This document shows, in pieces, positions 17,740 through 27,695 of a stretch of DNA of 64,000 nt (position 1 is the stretch's first letter; every line of letters begins with the position of its first letter). The DNA is taken from contig NZ_VYKI01000013.1 of the NCBI RefSeq assembly GCF_008710035.1, forward strand, positions 45,067 to 109,066, written 5' to 3'. This DNA is from Stenotrophomonas cyclobalanopsidis. GTDB taxonomy: Bacteria; Pseudomonadota; Gammaproteobacteria; Xanthomonadales; Xanthomonadaceae. Under the pieces are notes generated by a model. It saw nothing but the letters and a program-made list of their open reading frames with translations. It searched no databases and was not told the origin of the DNA. The translations under genes and the position numbers were made by a program.

Positions 17740-17768
17740 ACCGTATCGCGGTTTTTGGGGCCGTGCAA
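17740..17768 (-). promoter_or_regulatory. putative promoter of the asnB leader transcript
   Basis: Minus-strand -35 TTGCAC (17763-17768), a 17-bp spacer, and -10 TACGGT (17740-17745). Both hexamers are weak matches. The predicted start falls at about 17733, at the leader ATG. Confidence 0.4.
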
Positions 17769-17793
17769 CAGTTGCGTTGGCAACCAGGTGCGT

Positions 17794-17856
17794 GCCGCCG
17801 GGCATGGCCCGGCGCTACCGTAGGGTGGTGGCTAGCGCCGGGCCATGCCCGGCGTC
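17794..17856. repeat. two SMAG units between asnB leader and dapE
   Basis: GCCGGGCATGGCCCGGC ending in CTAC at 17794-17818, and GCCGGGCCATGCCCGGC at about 17832-17856, which begins CTAG instead of GTAG. Confidence 0.75.
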
Positions 17857-17861
17857 AGCCC

Positions 17862-18989
17862 TCACGCCAGCAGGCGCTCCACCAGCCGCTGGTACAGGCC
17901 CGGCAGGGCCTCCAGCTCGTCCACGCGCACGTTCTCGTCCACCTGGTGGATGCTGGCGTTGACCGGCCCCACTTCGATGCACTGCGCACCCAGCGGTGCG
18001 ATGAAGCGCGCATCGGAGGTGCCACCGCCAGTGCTCTCTTCGGGGGCACGGCCGATGTGTTCAGCCAGCACCGCGCGCGCGGCCGCACGCAGCGGGCCTT
18101 CCGGGGTATAGAACGGCTCGCCGCTGCGGTGCCACTTCAGCGTGTACTGCAGGCCGTGCCGGTCCAGCAGCGCGCTGATCTCCGCTTCCAGCCTCGGCGC
18201 ATCCCAGTGCGGGTTGTAGCGGATGTTGAAATCCACCTCCAGCTCGCCGGGAATCACGTTGTTGGCGCCGGTGCCGGCGTGGATGTTGGAGATCTGCAGG
18301 CTGGTCGGCGGGAAGCTTTCATAGCCCTCGTCCCAGCGCCGCGCACTCAGTTCGGCCAGGGCCGGCGCCGCCTGGTGGATCGGATTGCGCGCCTTGTCCG
18401 GGTAGGCCACGTGGCCCTGCACGCCCTGCACGCGCAGCTTGGCCGACAGGCTGCCGCGGCGGCCGACGCGCAGCAGGTCGCCCAGCGTCGCCGTCGACGA
18501 AGGCTCGCCGGTGATGCACCAGTCGATGCGCTGGCCACGCTCGGAGAACAGCCGCGCGACATGGCGCACGCCGTCGATGGCATCGCCTTCCTCGTCGCTG
18601 GTGAGCAGCACGGCCAGCGTGCCGGCATGGTCAGGATGCGCGGCCACGAACTGCTCGGCAGCGATGACGAAGGCCGCCACACTGCCCTTCATGTCAGCGG
18701 TACCACGGCCGTACAGCACGCCGTCGCGGATCTCCGGGGTGAACGGATCGCTCTGCCACGCCTCGCGCGGTCCCGGCGGCACCACGTCGGTGTGGCCCAG
18801 CAGCACTAGCACCGGCGCGCCGCTGCCATGGGTCGCCCAGAGGTTGTCGACCTCGCCCAGGCGCAGGTGTTCGCACTGGAAACCGGCCTGTTGCAGGCGC
18901 GCGGACAGCAGCGCCTGGCAGCCCGCATCGTCCGGCGTCACCGACGGCCGCGCGATCAGCTCGCAGGTCAGGTCGAGGACGGCGCTCAC
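17862..18989 (-). CDS. dapE: succinyl-diaminopimelate desuccinylase
   Basis: Zinc-dependent M20 amidohydrolase of 375 residues that releases succinate from N-succinyl-LL-diaminopimelate in lysine and peptidoglycan precursor synthesis. Metal and catalytic signatures: [24 protein letters not shown] and a late His ([11 protein letters not shown]). The start codon is GTG at 18989 and overlaps the stop of the upstream Spx/ArsC-like gene as GTGA, which points to coupled translation. It belongs to the minus-strand group map-glnD-dapD-(ArsC-like)-dapE, which contains two steps of the succinylase branch. Confidence 0.95.
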   Translation of the reverse strand: MSAVLDLTCELIARPSVTPDDAGCQALLSARLQQAGFQCEHLRLGEVDNLWATHGSGAPVLVLLGHTDVVPPGPREAWQSDPFTPEIRDGVLYGRGTADMKGSVAAFVIAAEQFVAAHPDHAGTLAVLLTSDEEGDAIDGVRHVARLFSERGQRIDWCITGEPSSTATLGDLLRVGRRGSLSAKLRVQGVQGHVAYPDKARNPIHQAAPALAELSARRWDEGYESFPPTSLQISNIHAGTGANNVIPGELEVDFNIRYNPHWDAPRLEAEISALLDRHGLQYTLKWHRSGEPFYTPEGPLRAAARAVLAEHIGRAPEESTGGGTSDARFIAPLGAQCIEVGPVNASIHQVDENVRVDELEALPGLYQRLVERLLA

Positions 18990-19351
18990 GCGCCACCCAC
19001 GCCGAAGCGTGTCTTGAAGCCGTTGTCACTGAAGCCCTGGCTCACCGTGCCGTCGGCGGTGACCACCAGCGGGCGCTTGATCAGCTGCGGGTATTCGCGC
19101 AGCAGCAGCTTCCACTCGGCATCCGATTCAGCGGCCTTGCGGTTGTCCGGCAACTGCCGCCAGGTGGTGGACGATTTGTTGACCATCGCGGCCAGGCCGC
19201 CCAGCTGCGCGGCCCACTCCAGCAGGGTCTCCGGGCTGGGCTTGTTGTCGCGGTAGTCGACGAAGGTGTACGGCACGCCGAAGCGGTCCAGCCACTTGGT
19301 CGCCTTCTTGCAGGTGTCGCAGTTCTTCAAACCGTAGACGATAGTGCTCAT
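18986..19351 (-). CDS. Spx/ArsC-family thioredoxin-fold protein (YffB-like)
   Basis: Small thioredoxin-fold protein of 121 residues. It has CDTC at positions 11-14, where true Spx has CxxC and ArsC has a single Cys, and typical family motifs [17 protein letters not shown], the Val-Asp-Tyr-Arg segment and IKRPLVV. In E. coli the homologue yffB also sits directly upstream of dapE, with no well-established function; arsenate reduction should not be assumed. The start at 19351 begins the first beta strand (MSTIVYG). It lies 13 bp after dapD and overlaps dapE by 4 bp. Confidence 0.88.
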   Translation of the reverse strand: MSTIVYGLKNCDTCKKATKWLDRFGVPYTFVDYRDNKPSPETLLEWAAQLGGLAAMVNKSSTTWRQLPDNRKAAESDAEWKLLLREYPQLIKRPLVVTADGTVSQGFSDNGFKTRFGVGGA

Positions 19352-19364
19352 GCCTGCCGCTCCG

Positions 19365-20414
19365 TCAGTCGGCCAGGCCGCGCAGCAGGTCGTTGACGCT
19401 GGTCTTGCTGCGGGTCTTGGCATCGACCTGCTTGACGATCACCGCGCAGTACAGCGAGTGGGTACCGTCCTTGCTCGGCAGCGAGCCGGACACCACCACG
19501 CTGTACGGCGGGATGTAGCCGTAGCTGATCTCGCCGGTGGCGCGGTTGTAGATGCGGGTGCTCTGGCTGAGGAACACGCCCATGCCGATCACGCTGTGGT
19601 GGCCGACGACCACGCCTTCCACCACTTCCGAACGCGCACCGATGAAGCAGTGGTCTTCGATGATGGTCGGGCTGGCCTGCAGCGGCTCGAGCACGCCGCC
19701 GATGCCGGCGCCGCCGGACAGGTGGCAGTGCTGGCCGATCTGCGCGCAGGAACCGACGGTGGCCCAGGTATCGACCATGGTGCCTTCGCCGACGTAGGCG
19801 CCGATGTTGGTGAAGCTCGGCATCAGCACCACGTCCTTGCCGAAGTACGTGCCGCGACGGGCGATCGCACCCGGCACCACGCGCACGCCGGCGCGACGGA
19901 ACTTCGCTTCGTCATAGCCGGCAAAGCGCGATTCGACCTTGTCCCAGAACGGCGCCGGGCGCGCGTCAACCACGGCCATGTCGTTGACACGGAAGTAAAG
20001 CAGCACGGCCTTCTTCAGCCACTCGTTGACCTTCCAGCCGCCGTGGCCGTCCGGCTCGGCAACGCGGAATTCGCCGGTTTCCAGGCCATCGATCACCCGG
20101 TTGACCAGCGGCCGGGTGGACCCTTCCAGCTCATGCAGGGTCAGCGTGGCGCGGCGCTCGAAGGCGCTTTCGATGCCGAACTTCAGTTCTTCCACGCCCG
20201 GCACCGGCGCCTTGCGCAGCGACTTGCGGGCGATGGTTTCGGCGCGTGCGACTTCAGCGCTCTTGGCCGGAGCCTTCTTCGCGACCGGCTTCTTCGCAAC
20301 AGCAGCCTTCTTCACCGGTGCCTTGGCAGGGGCGGCCTTCTTCGGTGCGGCAGTCTTCTTCGCCGCTGCGCGCTTGGCGGTCGCAGCAGTCTTTTTCACG
20401 GGCTTGGTAGCCAT
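19365..20414 (-). CDS. dapD: tetrahydrodipicolinate N-succinyltransferase with H1-like N-terminal tail
   Basis: Acyl-CoA-dependent succinylase of the lysine/DAP pathway, 349 residues, against about 274 in E. coli. From about residue 78 it aligns closely with Dap[23 protein letters not shown], a left-handed beta-helix with [20 protein letters not shown], and [16 protein letters not shown]. The first 60 residues are a low-complexity Lys/Ala/Pro tail (repeats of [20 protein letters not shown]) resembling the histone H1-like tails of some bacterial proteins. The ATG at 20414 overlaps the glnD stop as TGATG, which supports the long start; an internal GTG near the conserved region is possible. The tail's role is unknown. 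Confidence 0.94.
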   Translation of the reverse strand: MATKPVKKTAATAKRAAAKKTAAPKKAAPAKAPVKKAAVAKKPVAKKAPAKSAEVARAETIARKSLRKAPVPGVEELKFGIESAFERRATLTLHELEGSTRPLVNRVIDGLETGEFRVAEPDGHGGWKVNEWLKKAVLLYFRVNDMAVVDARPAPFWDKVESRFAGYDEAKFRRAGVRVVPGAIARRGTYFGKDVVLMPSFTNIGAYVGEGTMVDTWATVGSCAQIGQHCHLSGGAGIGGVLEPLQASPTIIEDHCFIGARSEVVEGVVVGHHSVIGMGVFLSQSTRIYNRATGEISYGYIPPYSVVVSGSLPSKDGTHSLYCAVIVKQVDAKTRSKTSVNDLLRGLAD

Positions 20415-23041
20415 CAGGTGGGGTCTCCGGCGTTTCGATCAGGGTCCAGGCAGGCCAGCATTGCCTCATGCAGCTGCTGCCGGGCGGGTTCGGTCAGGGG
20501 GAGGTCGTGTTCGTCACTGATCACGAAGGTGTCTTCGGCGCGTTCGCCGAACGTGGCAATGCGCGCGTCATGCACGCGCAGGCCCTGGTTGCGCAGCACG
20601 AACGCCACGTCGGCCAGCAGGCCGGGGCGGTCGGGGGCGACCAGGGCGAATCGGGTCGCGCCGGGTTCATCGCGGAACTCGATGCGCGGGGCGAAACGGA
20701 AGTGGCGCAGCTGCCGCGGCACCACACGCCGCGACGGGCGCAGCAGGGTCAGGTCGCCACCCAGCGCTTCGCGCAGCGCGGCTTCCAGGTTGGCGCTGCT
20801 GCCGTCGGCGAAGGTGTCGGCCGGGCTCACTTCGAAGGTATCGAAAATGGTGTCCGACGGGCCATCCAGCACGCGTGCGCGATGAATGCCGTAGCCCTTG
20901 CGGTCCAGGGTCATCACGATCGCAGCGAACAGGCCATCGCGATCCGGCGAGTGCACGAACACTTCCAGCGCGGGGTCATCCACGCTGATCCGCCGCACTT
21001 TCACCAGGGTGTGGCCCTGCTTGATCGGCACCAGCGCCGAGGCCTGCCAGGCCAGCTGTTCCGGACGCAAGCGCATGAAGCCCTCGTCGGGCATCACCGC
21101 GAACTGGCGGTCGATGGTGGCATCGTCATAGCCCTGCTCGCGTACCAGCGCTCGCACGCTGTCGCGCGCCTCGGCCACGCGCTCGGCGGCCGGCATCGGG
21201 TGCTCCAGCCCATCGCGCAGCGCGCGCCGGGTGGCGAAGTACAGATCGGCCAGCAACCGGTCCTTCCATGCGTTCCAAAGCTTGGGGCTGGTGCCGGCGA
21301 TGTCGGCGCAGGTCAGCAGGTACAGGTAGTCCAGGCGGTCGCGGCTGCCGACCAGGGTGGCGAAGCGATGGATCACCACCGGATCGGCGATGTCCTGCTT
21401 CTGCGCGGTCACCGACATGCGCAGGTGCTGCTCGACCAGCCAGGCCACCAGTTCGGTATCGCTGCCGCTCAGTGCATGGGCGTGGCAGAACGCGCGCGCG
21501 TCCACCGCCCCCAGCTCGGAATGGTCGCCGCCACGGCCCTTGGCGATGTCATGGAACAGGCCGGCCAGCAGCAGAAGTTCGGGCTTGCGCAGGCGCGGCC
21601 AGACTTCGTGGGCGATCGAGAAACGTTCGTCGGCACGGCTGCTGGCGAACAGGCCGATGTTGCGCAGGACCATCAGCGTGTGCTGGTCAACCGTGTAGAC
21701 ATGGAACAGGTCGAACTGCATGCGCCCGCTGACCTGGGCGAAGGCGGGAATCCACTGCCCGAGCACGCCCAGCCGCGCCATGCGTGACAGCGTGTCGACC
21801 GGACGCTGGCCGCGCAGCAGGGCCATGAACTGTTCGCGGGCATTGGCATCGGCGCGTTCGTAGGCCGGCAGCAGCGGCAGCGCCTCGGCCAGCGCGCGGG
21901 CGGTCAGCGAATGCAGGCCGCGAATCTGCGGGTTGTTGGCCCAGCTCGCGAACAGAGCGAAAACCTGGCCGACGTCACCGCAGGGCCACTCGGCATCGTT
22001 GGCGGCCAGGTAGCCGCGGCGCAGCGAAAAGCCCACCGTCAACGGTTCCGGCTGCGCCTCGCCGTCGAACTGCTCCTCGAAGCGCTGCAGCAGGCGGTCA
22101 CTGATCCGGCGCACCACCAGGGCGGCGCGGTAGAAGCCCTGCATCATCTTCTCGACGCCCAGGTTCTCGGCGTCGTCTGCGAAGCCCAGGCGCGCGGCCA
22201 GGGTTTTCTGGTAATCAAAGCGCAGGCGCTCTTCCGGGCGGCGCGCCACCAGATGCAGGCCAAAACGCAGACGTGCAAGCACCGCGCGCTCGCGCTTCAG
22301 TGCGGCCGCTTCATCGGCGCCCAGGTGGCCCAGCCCGACCAGCGCTTCCAGGTCACGCACGCCGAAGGCGCGCAGCGCCATCCAGCCCAGCGTGTTGAGG
22401 TCGCGCAGGCCACCGGGGCCGTCCTTCAGGTCCGGCTCCAGGTTGTCGGCGGTATCACCGAAGCGCTGGTGGCGGTTGCGCAGCTCTTCCAGCTTGGCCA
22501 GGAAGAAGGTGCGTGCCGGCCACAGTTCGCGGTCGTCGACGGCCCCGCGCAGCGCACCCCGGGCAGCCTCGTCGGCCACGATCGGGCGGGCTTCGATCAG
22601 TGCGGTCAGCACGGTCTGGTCGGCGGCAGCCTCACGGCACTGCGCCGCCGAACGCACCGCATGGCTGACCGCCAGGCCGCAGTCCCACAGCAGCGCGAAC
22701 AGCCGCGACAGCCCTGCCTCATGGGCCAGCTGCGCAGGCGCTTCGCCGAACACCAGCAGGTCGATGTCCGAGCGCGGGAACAGCTCGCCGCGGCCGTAGC
22801 CACCCACCGCGAACACCGACAGGCCGCTGCCGGTCGGCACGCAGCGCTGCCAGGCCAGGCGGATCAGGTGGTCGGCGGCGCGCGCGCGCAGCGCGATCAG
22901 GCGCTCGATGTTGTCGCCCTGGTCGAAGCGGCGGTACAGGCGCGCATCGGCCTGCTGCAGCGCCTGCCGTGCGGCGGACGCCCATTCGGGATCCTCGAGC
23001 GAATCGGCCGGCGCATCCAGCAGTGAACCCGCCGGCCGCAT
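20414..23041 (-). CDS. glnD: bifunctional uridylyltransferase/uridylyl-removing enzyme (PII uridylyltransferase)
   Basis: Glutamine sensor that uridylylates PII proteins when glutamine is low and removes UMP when it is high; 875 residues. The nucleotidyltransferase motif [17 protein letters not shown] is at about residues 80-96, and an HD-type hydrolase domain has [17 protein letters not shown] with His497-Asp498. Two ACT domains at the C-terminus ([20 protein letters not shown] and [19 protein letters not shown]) bind glutamine. The start at 23041 (MRPAGSLLD) lies 2 bp after the map stop; the frame is open upstream only inside map. The order map-glnD-dapD is the same as in E. coli. Confidence 0.95.
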   Translation of the reverse strand: MRPAGSLLDAPADSLEDPEWASAARQALQQADARLYRRFDQGDNIERLIALRARAADHLIRLAWQRCVPTGSGLSVFAVGGYGRGELFPRSDIDLLVFGEAPAQLAHEAGLSRLFALLWDCGLAVSHAVRSAAQCREAAADQTVLTALIEARPIVADEAARGALRGAVDDRELWPARTFFLAKLEELRNRHQRFGDTADNLEPDLKDGPGGLRDLNTLGWMALRAFGVRDLEALVGLGHLGADEAAALKRERAVLARLRFGLHLVARRPEERLRFDYQKTLAARLGFADDAENLGVEKMMQGFYRAALVVRRISDRLLQRFEEQFDGEAQPEPLTVGFSLRRGYLAANDAEWPCGDVGQVFALFASWANNPQIRGLHSLTARALAEALPLLPAYERADANAREQFMALLRGQRPVDTLSRMARLGVLGQWIPAFAQVSGRMQFDLFHVYTVDQHTLMVLRNIGLFASSRADERFSIAHEVWPRLRKPELLLLAGLFHDIAKGRGGDHSELGAVDARAFCHAHALSGSDTELVAWLVEQHLRMSVTAQKQDIADPVVIHRFATLVGSRDRLDYLYLLTCADIAGTSPKLWNAWKDRLLADLYFATRRALRDGLEHPMPAAERVAEARDSVRALVREQGYDDATIDRQFAVMPDEGFMRLRPEQLAWQASALVPIKQGHTLVKVRRISVDDPALEVFVHSPDRDGLFAAIVMTLDRKGYGIHRARVLDGPSDTIFDTFEVSPADTFADGSSANLEAALREALGGDLTLLRPSRRVVPRQLRHFRFAPRIEFRDEPGATRFALVAPDRPGLLADVAFVLRNQGLRVHDARIATFGERAEDTFVISDEHDLPLTEPARQQLHEAMLACLDPDRNAGDPT

Positions 23042-23043
23042 CG

Positions 23044-23820
23044 TCAGGAGACCTGCGTTTCGCCCGGCGACAGGGTCAGCACGTCCACGCCGGTCTCGGT
23101 GACCGCGATCATGTGCTCCCACTGCGCCGACAGCTTGCGGTCCTTGGTCACCACGGTCCAGCCGTCCGGCAGCACCTTGTTGTAGCGGGTGCCCTCGTTG
23201 ATCATCGGCTCGATGGTGAAGGTCATGCCCGGCTGCAGCACCAGGCCCTGGCCCGGGCGGCCGTAATGCACTACCTGCGGCTCATCGTGGTAGACCTTGC
23301 CGATGCCGTGGCCGCAGTACTCGCGCACCACGCTGAAACGCTCGCCCTCGGCATAGCTCTGGATGGCATGGCCGATGTCGCCCAGGGTCGCGCCCGGACG
23401 CACCGCCCGGATGCCGCGCCACATGGCTTCATAGGTGGCTTCCACCAGGCGGCGGGCCATCACCGACGGCGTGCCGACGAAGTACATGCGGCTGGTATCG
23501 CCGTGCCAGCCGTCCTTGATGACGGTGACGTCGATGTTGATGATGTCGCCGTCCTTCAGCACCTTCCCTTCGCTGGGGATGCCGTGGCAGATGACATTAT
23601 TGACCGAAGTGCACACGCTCTTGGGGAAGCCGCGGTAGCCGACATTGGCGGGCGTGGCGCCCTGCACGTTCACTATGTGGTCGTGGCAGATGCGGTCCAG
23701 CTCCTCGGTGGTGACACCGGGCTTGACGTGGGGGGTGACGATGTCGAGCACTTCGCTGGCCAGGCGGCCGGCGATGCGCATCGCCTCGATTTCCTGCGGG
23801 GTTTTCAGATTCACGCTCAT
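23044..23820 (-). CDS. map: methionine aminopeptidase, type I
   Basis: Removes the initiator methionine from nascent proteins; 258 residues, as expected for type I. Metal ligands lie in the segments IDVTVIKDGWHGDTSRM (two Asp), CGHGIG (His), TIEPMIN (Glu) and WEHMIAVTETG (Glu). The start at 23820 (MSVNLKTPQEIEAM) is the family start; the frame extends about 27 codons upstream without homology. First gene of the map-glnD-dapD-dapE group. In E. coli map lies divergent from rpsB; here a fimbrial operon occupies the space between them. Confidence 0.96.
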   Translation of the reverse strand: MSVNLKTPQEIEAMRIAGRLASEVLDIVTPHVKPGVTTEELDRICHDHIVNVQGATPANVGYRGFPKSVCTSVNNVICHGIPSEGKVLKDGDIINIDVTVIKDGWHGDTSRMYFVGTPSVMARRLVEATYEAMWRGIRAVRPGATLGDIGHAIQSYAEGERFSVVREYCGHGIGKVYHDEPQVVHYGRPGQGLVLQPGMTFTIEPMINEGTRYNKVLPDGWTVVTKDRKLSAQWEHMIAVTETGVDVLTLSPGETQVS

Positions 23821-24059
23821 GGCAGCCATTATCGCCGATCCAGCCGCAATCTGAACGAACCAGACCCAACTGGCGGCGGAGGCGATGCGCGTTTCCGGCA
23901 AGGTCCAAAAAAATGTGACCCAACACGCGCTTTATCCGTTTCAATTATCACTGAATACAGACACTTAGCGTCCCTAGGCTGAACGGGACCGTCGTCAATG
24001 CGGCTCAGAACCTGCCACTCCGTCCTGTTCAACAGACCTTCGGGTCAGGGAGGTTGTCC

Positions 24060-24587
24060 ATGCGATCTGCAGTGCGTTCCCCGCTTACCTGGGCCGTGGC
24101 CCTGCTCCTGGCCGGCCCCGCAACGGCTGCCGACACCACGACGTTCAACGTCACCCTGATCGTCACCAAGGCCTGCACGATCACCGCAGCCGCGGCCACC
24201 AACGTCGACTTCGGCACGGCCGCGTCGACCACCACCACCCCGACCCTGGGCCAGGGCTCGGTCACCGCGCAGTGCTCTGCACTGACCCCGTACACGATCT
24301 CGCTCAATGCCGGCGCCAATGCGGGCACCGCCAACGACGTGACCACCCGACGGATGAAGAACACCAATGCCGCGGTGACGGCCAACAACTATGTCGGCTA
24401 CCAGCTGTACCAGGACGCGGCGCGCACCCTGGTGTGGGGCGCCACTTCGGGCACCAACACCCAGGCCGGTATCGGCACGGGCCTGGCAGTTCCCTACCAG
24501 GTGTATGGCCAGATCACCAACCTGAGCACCAACAACGCCGCGGCCGGTAATTACCTGGACACGGTCACCGCAACGATCACCTATTGA
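24060..24587 (+). CDS. spore-coat-U (SCPU) domain pilin-like major subunit
   Basis: Secreted fimbrial subunit of 175 residues. A signal peptide (cleavage near GPATAA) is followed by one SCPU domain: FNVTLIVTKACTI at the start, Cys pairs, the conserved RRMKNT segment and a C-terminal VTATITY strand of the kind used for donor-strand exchange. The start at 24060 has GGGAGG 6 nt upstream; a TTG two codons earlier is less likely. First gene of a chaperone-usher operon like the archaic Csu pili, which mediate attachment to abiotic surfaces in Acinetobacter. The stop overlaps the chaperone ATG as TGATG. Confidence 0.85.
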   Translation: MRSAVRSPLTWAVALLLAGPATAADTTTFNVTLIVTKACTITAAAATNVDFGTAASTTTTPTLGQGSVTAQCSALTPYTISLNAGANAGTANDVTTRRMKNTNAAVTANNYVGYQLYQDAARTLVWGATSGTNTQAGIGTGLAVPYQVYGQITNLSTNNAAAGNYLDTVTATITY

Positions 24588-25339
24588 TGGGGTGGCATCG
24601 GATGGCCCTTCCCCGCCCGTGGCTCGCCACCGGGGTGGCGCTGCTGCTCGGCCTCGTTCTGTCGGCTGTCGCGGCGGCGGCCACCAGCATGCAGGTGGCG
24701 CCCACCAGCCTGCAGATGGACCCACGCCAGCGCGCCGCCGAACTGTGGCTGACCAATAGTGGTGCGTCACCGGTGAAGGTGCAGGTGCGGGTATTCCGCT
24801 GGAGCCAGCAGGACGGCGAGGAGCAGCTGGTGCCCACCACCGACCTGATGGCCACCCCGCCGATGCACGAAATGGCGGCCGGCCAGCAACAGCTGATCCG
24901 GGTGATGCGTACCGACCCGCAGCCCCCCGCCAGCCAGCAGTACTACCGCCTGATCGTCGACGAGGTGCCGGACCTGGCCACCCGCGCCGAAGGCATGCAG
25001 TTCGTCCTCCGTTATTCCATCCCGGTGTTCATCCAGCCCGGCGGTGGCGACACGCTGGCCCCGCAGCTGCAGGCGCAGCTGGTGCGCCTGGACGATGGCC
25101 GCAACGGAGTGGAAATCCGCAACAGCGGCAACAGCTATGCGCAGATCGCCGACCTGGCGTTGGGCAGCGCCAAGCGGCCGCGCATCATCCACCCGGGGCT
25201 GCTCGGCTACGTGCTGCCCGGCCAGGTGATGCGCTGGCCGCTGGAACGCACGGCGATCGACCGCGACAACGACGAGATCACGGCCAAGCTCAATGGCGAG
25301 TCCGCGCAGACACCGCTATCGCCCCCACCGGCTCGCTGA
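24587..25339 (+). CDS. periplasmic pilus chaperone (PapD-like, CsuC type)
   Basis: Chaperone of 250 residues with a signal sequence (about 1-30), then a PapD-like immunoglobulin pair: SMQVAPTSLQMDPRQRAAEL with the usual N-terminal strand, and YYRLIVDEVPDL and YSIPVFIQPG in the G1/F1 region. It should cap SCPU subunits until the usher polymerises them. Translation is coupled to the first subunit through TGATG at 24585-24589. The C-terminus overlaps the usher gene by 47 bp. Confidence 0.88.
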   Translation: MGWHRMALPRPWLATGVALLLGLVLSAVAAAATSMQVAPTSLQMDPRQRAAELWLTNSGASPVKVQVRVFRWSQQDGEEQLVPTTDLMATPPMHEMAAGQQQLIRVMRTDPQPPASQQYYRLIVDEVPDLATRAEGMQFVLRYSIPVFIQPGGGDTLAPQLQAQLVRLDDGRNGVEIRNSGNSYAQIADLALGSAKRPRIIHPGLLGYVLPGQVMRWPLERTAIDRDNDEITAKLNGESAQTPLSPPPAR

Positions 25340-27695
25340 GGCCCTGGTGAGCGCGCTGCTGGGTGCAGCCCTGGCTCCCGCGGCAACGCTTGCCGCCGAT
25401 GTCTCCGAGGTGTCGGCCGATGCCATCCTGCCGGCACCGACCCCGCTCACCGCCACCCAGACCCTGTACCTGGACGTGCTGCTGAACAGCACGCCGCGCG
25501 GGCTGCTGCCCTTCGTCGAAGACCGTGGCCGCCTGCAGGCCAGCCCGGAGGTGCTGCGCCAGCTCGGCTTCAACGCCACCGGCCAGGCGCCGGTTTTCCT
25601 GGAGCAGCTCAATGGCGTGGCGGTGCACTATGACGCCGGCCTGCAGACCCTCGCACTGGACGTGCCATTGGACCAGCTGACCCTGCCGACCACCGTGCTC
25701 AGCCGCCCGCAGGTGACTGCGCCCAGCGGCAAGGCCTCGCCCGGTTTGCTGTTCAACTATGACGTGTACGGCAGCCGTGTCGACGACCTGGCGAACCTGA
25801 GCGTGGCCTCGGAACTGCGCATCTTCGGGTTCGGCGACGGTACGTTCGGGAACACCGCCATCAGCCGCCGCTACCAGCAGGCCGAGGATCGCCCCTGGCG
25901 CAGCGAGAGCGTGCGCCTGGACACGCGCTGGACCCTGGATTTCCCCGAACAGGCGCTGACCCTGGAAGCGGGTGATTTCTACAGCAGCTACGTCGACTGG
26001 TCACGGCCGGTGCGCCTGGGCGGCATCCAGATCGGCCGCAACTATGGGTTGCAGCCTTACCGCGTGCTGACCCCGACCCCGTCATTCCTCGGCCAGGCCG
26101 TGGTGCCCTCCACCGTCGAGCTCTACGTGGACGGCCTGCGCCAGTACAGCGGCCAGGTCCCGATCGGTCCGTTCCAGCTGGCCGCGCAGCCGGGCATCAG
26201 CGGCACCGGCTGCGCGCAGGTGGTGGTGACCGATGCGTTCGGCCGCATGCAGACCCTGGACTTCAGCTTCTACGGCACCCAGCAGCTGCTGGCCAAGGGC
26301 CTGTCGGACTGGTCGCTGGGCGTGGGCCGGCTGCGCGAGCAGTTCGGCGAGCGCTCCTTCGCCTACGACGACCGTACCGTGGCCAGCGCCAGCTGGCGCG
26401 GCGGCATCAGCGACCGCTTCACCGGCGAGGCCCATGCCGAGGGCGGCGCCGGCCTGGCCGAGGCGGGCCTGGGCGGCTGGTGGCAGCTGAGCAGCGCCGG
26501 CGTGGTCAACCTGGCCTACGCACACAGCCGCTACCAGGGCCTGCAGGGCGGGCAATGGGCGGTGGGCTACAGCTGGAACAACCGCCGTTTCAACTTCAAC
26601 CTGCGCAGCGTGCGCAGCCACGGCGATTTCCGCGACCTGGGCGCGCTGCAGGACAACCTGCCACCCAGCATCAGCGAGCAGGCCACCGTCGGCGTGGACC
26701 TGCTGAATCTGGGCACGCTCAGCGCCACCTACCTGCGGCTGCGCTACCCCGAAGGCGACGACAACCGCTATGCCAGCCTGTTCTGGTCACGCAGCTGGAG
26801 CCCGCGCTGGTCGGCCTACCTGTCGGTCAACCAGAACCTGGACAGATCCCAGGACCGCAGCATCTACCTGTCACTGACCGCCAGCCTGGGCAACAACCGC
26901 CAGGCCAGCGTGTACAGCCAGCGCAACGGCGAGACCCAGAGCTGGGTGGCCGATGTCACCCAGCCGGTGCCCGGCGATGGCAGCGCCAGCGGCATCGGCT
27001 GGCGCGCCCAGGTCCGCCAGGGCGAGGACGGCACCGGCGGCCTGGCCGAGGTCGGCATCCTCAACGACGTCGGCCGCTATTCGTTCGGTGCATCACGCCA
27101 GGGCGGGCTGAACTTCGCCTATGCCAACGCCAGTGGCAGCCTGGTGTGGATGGACGGGCATACCTTCGCCACGCGCGAAGTCTCCGATGCCTTCGCGGTA
27201 GTCAGCACCAGCGGCGTCGGCGGCGTGCCGGTGCGGCTGGAAAACCGGCTGATCGGCGTGACCGACGACCGCGGCCTGCTGCTGGTCAGCCCGCTGCTGT
27301 CCTGGCAGCGCAACCGCGTCTCGATCGACACCCTGGACCTGCCGGCGGACATGCGCGCCGACCGCATCGAGGACTGGGTCACGCCGCGCCAGCGGGCCGG
27401 TACCGGGGTGACCTTCAAGCTGCGCGCACGGCCGTCGGTGACGCTGATCCTGCAGGACCTGCAGGGCCAACCGCTGGAGGCCGGCAGCGAGGTCCGGCTG
27501 CCGGATGGCCGCCAGGCCACGGTGGGCTACGACGGCCTGCTGTACCTGGAAGACGTCAGCCCCGGCACCACGCTGTACGTCACCACCAGCAGCGGCCAGT
27601 GCCGTTCCCGCGTGCCGGAGCAGCCGCAGGTGGTGGCCAGCGGCGCGCAGCCGCGCCCTGCTGCCCTGCAATGCATGCCGGAGACCGGGCCATGA
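25293..27695 (+). CDS. fimbrial outer-membrane usher (CsuD type)
   Basis: Outer-membrane assembly platform of 800 residues. A signal peptide (cleavage near TLAADV) is followed by an N-terminal domain, a large beta-barrel with GLLFNYDVYGSR and FGDGTFGNTAISRRYQ, the plug region (STVELYVDGLRQYSGQVPIG) and C-terminal domains with Cys residues. The start ATG lies inside the chaperone gene (47-bp overlap) and the stop overlaps the next ATG as ATGA. It is shorter than classical FimD/PapC ushers, as is usual for archaic Csu-type systems. Confidence 0.9.
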   Translation: MASPRRHRYRPHRLAEALVSALLGAALAPAATLAADVSEVSADAILPAPTPLTATQTLYLDVLLNSTPRGLLPFVEDRGRLQASPEVLRQLGFNATGQAPVFLEQLNGVAVHYDAGLQTLALDVPLDQLTLPTTVLSRPQVTAPSGKASPGLLFNYDVYGSRVDDLANLSVASELRIFGFGDGTFGNTAISRRYQQAEDRPWRSESVRLDTRWTLDFPEQALTLEAGDFYSSYVDWSRPVRLGGIQIGRNYGLQPYRVLTPTPSFLGQAVVPSTVELYVDGLRQYSGQVPIGPFQLAAQPGISGTGCAQVVVTDAFGRMQTLDFSFYGTQQLLAKGLSDWSLGVGRLREQFGERSFAYDDRTVASASWRGGISDRFTGEAHAEGGAGLAEAGLGGWWQLSSAGVVNLAYAHSRYQGLQGGQWAVGYSWNNRRFNFNLRSVRSHGDFRDLGALQDNLPPSISEQATVGVDLLNLGTLSATYLRLRYPEGDDNRYASLFWSRSWSPRWSAYLSVNQNLDRSQDRSIYLSLTASLGNNRQASVYSQRNGETQSWVADVTQPVPGDGSASGIGWRAQVRQGEDGTGGLAEVGILNDVGRYSFGASRQGGLNFAYANASGSLVWMDGHTFATREVSDAFAVVSTSGVGGVPVRLENRLIGVTDDRGLLLVSPLLSWQRNRVSIDTLDLPADMRADRIEDWVTPRQRAGTGVTFKLRARPSVTLILQDLQGQPLEAGSEVRLPDGRQATVGYDGLLYLEDVSPGTTLYVTTSSGQCRSRVPEQPQVVASGAQPRPAALQCMPETGP

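Noticed and set aside
18986..19351. Arsenate reductase
   Set aside because: The CxxC layout and the position beside dapE fit the YffB/Spx-like branch; there is no ars operon context.
26480..27691. Upstream extension of the two-domain SCPU gene inside the usher gene
   Set aside because: The extension is an out-of-frame reading of the usher. The signal peptide starts at 27692 with an ATGA overlap.
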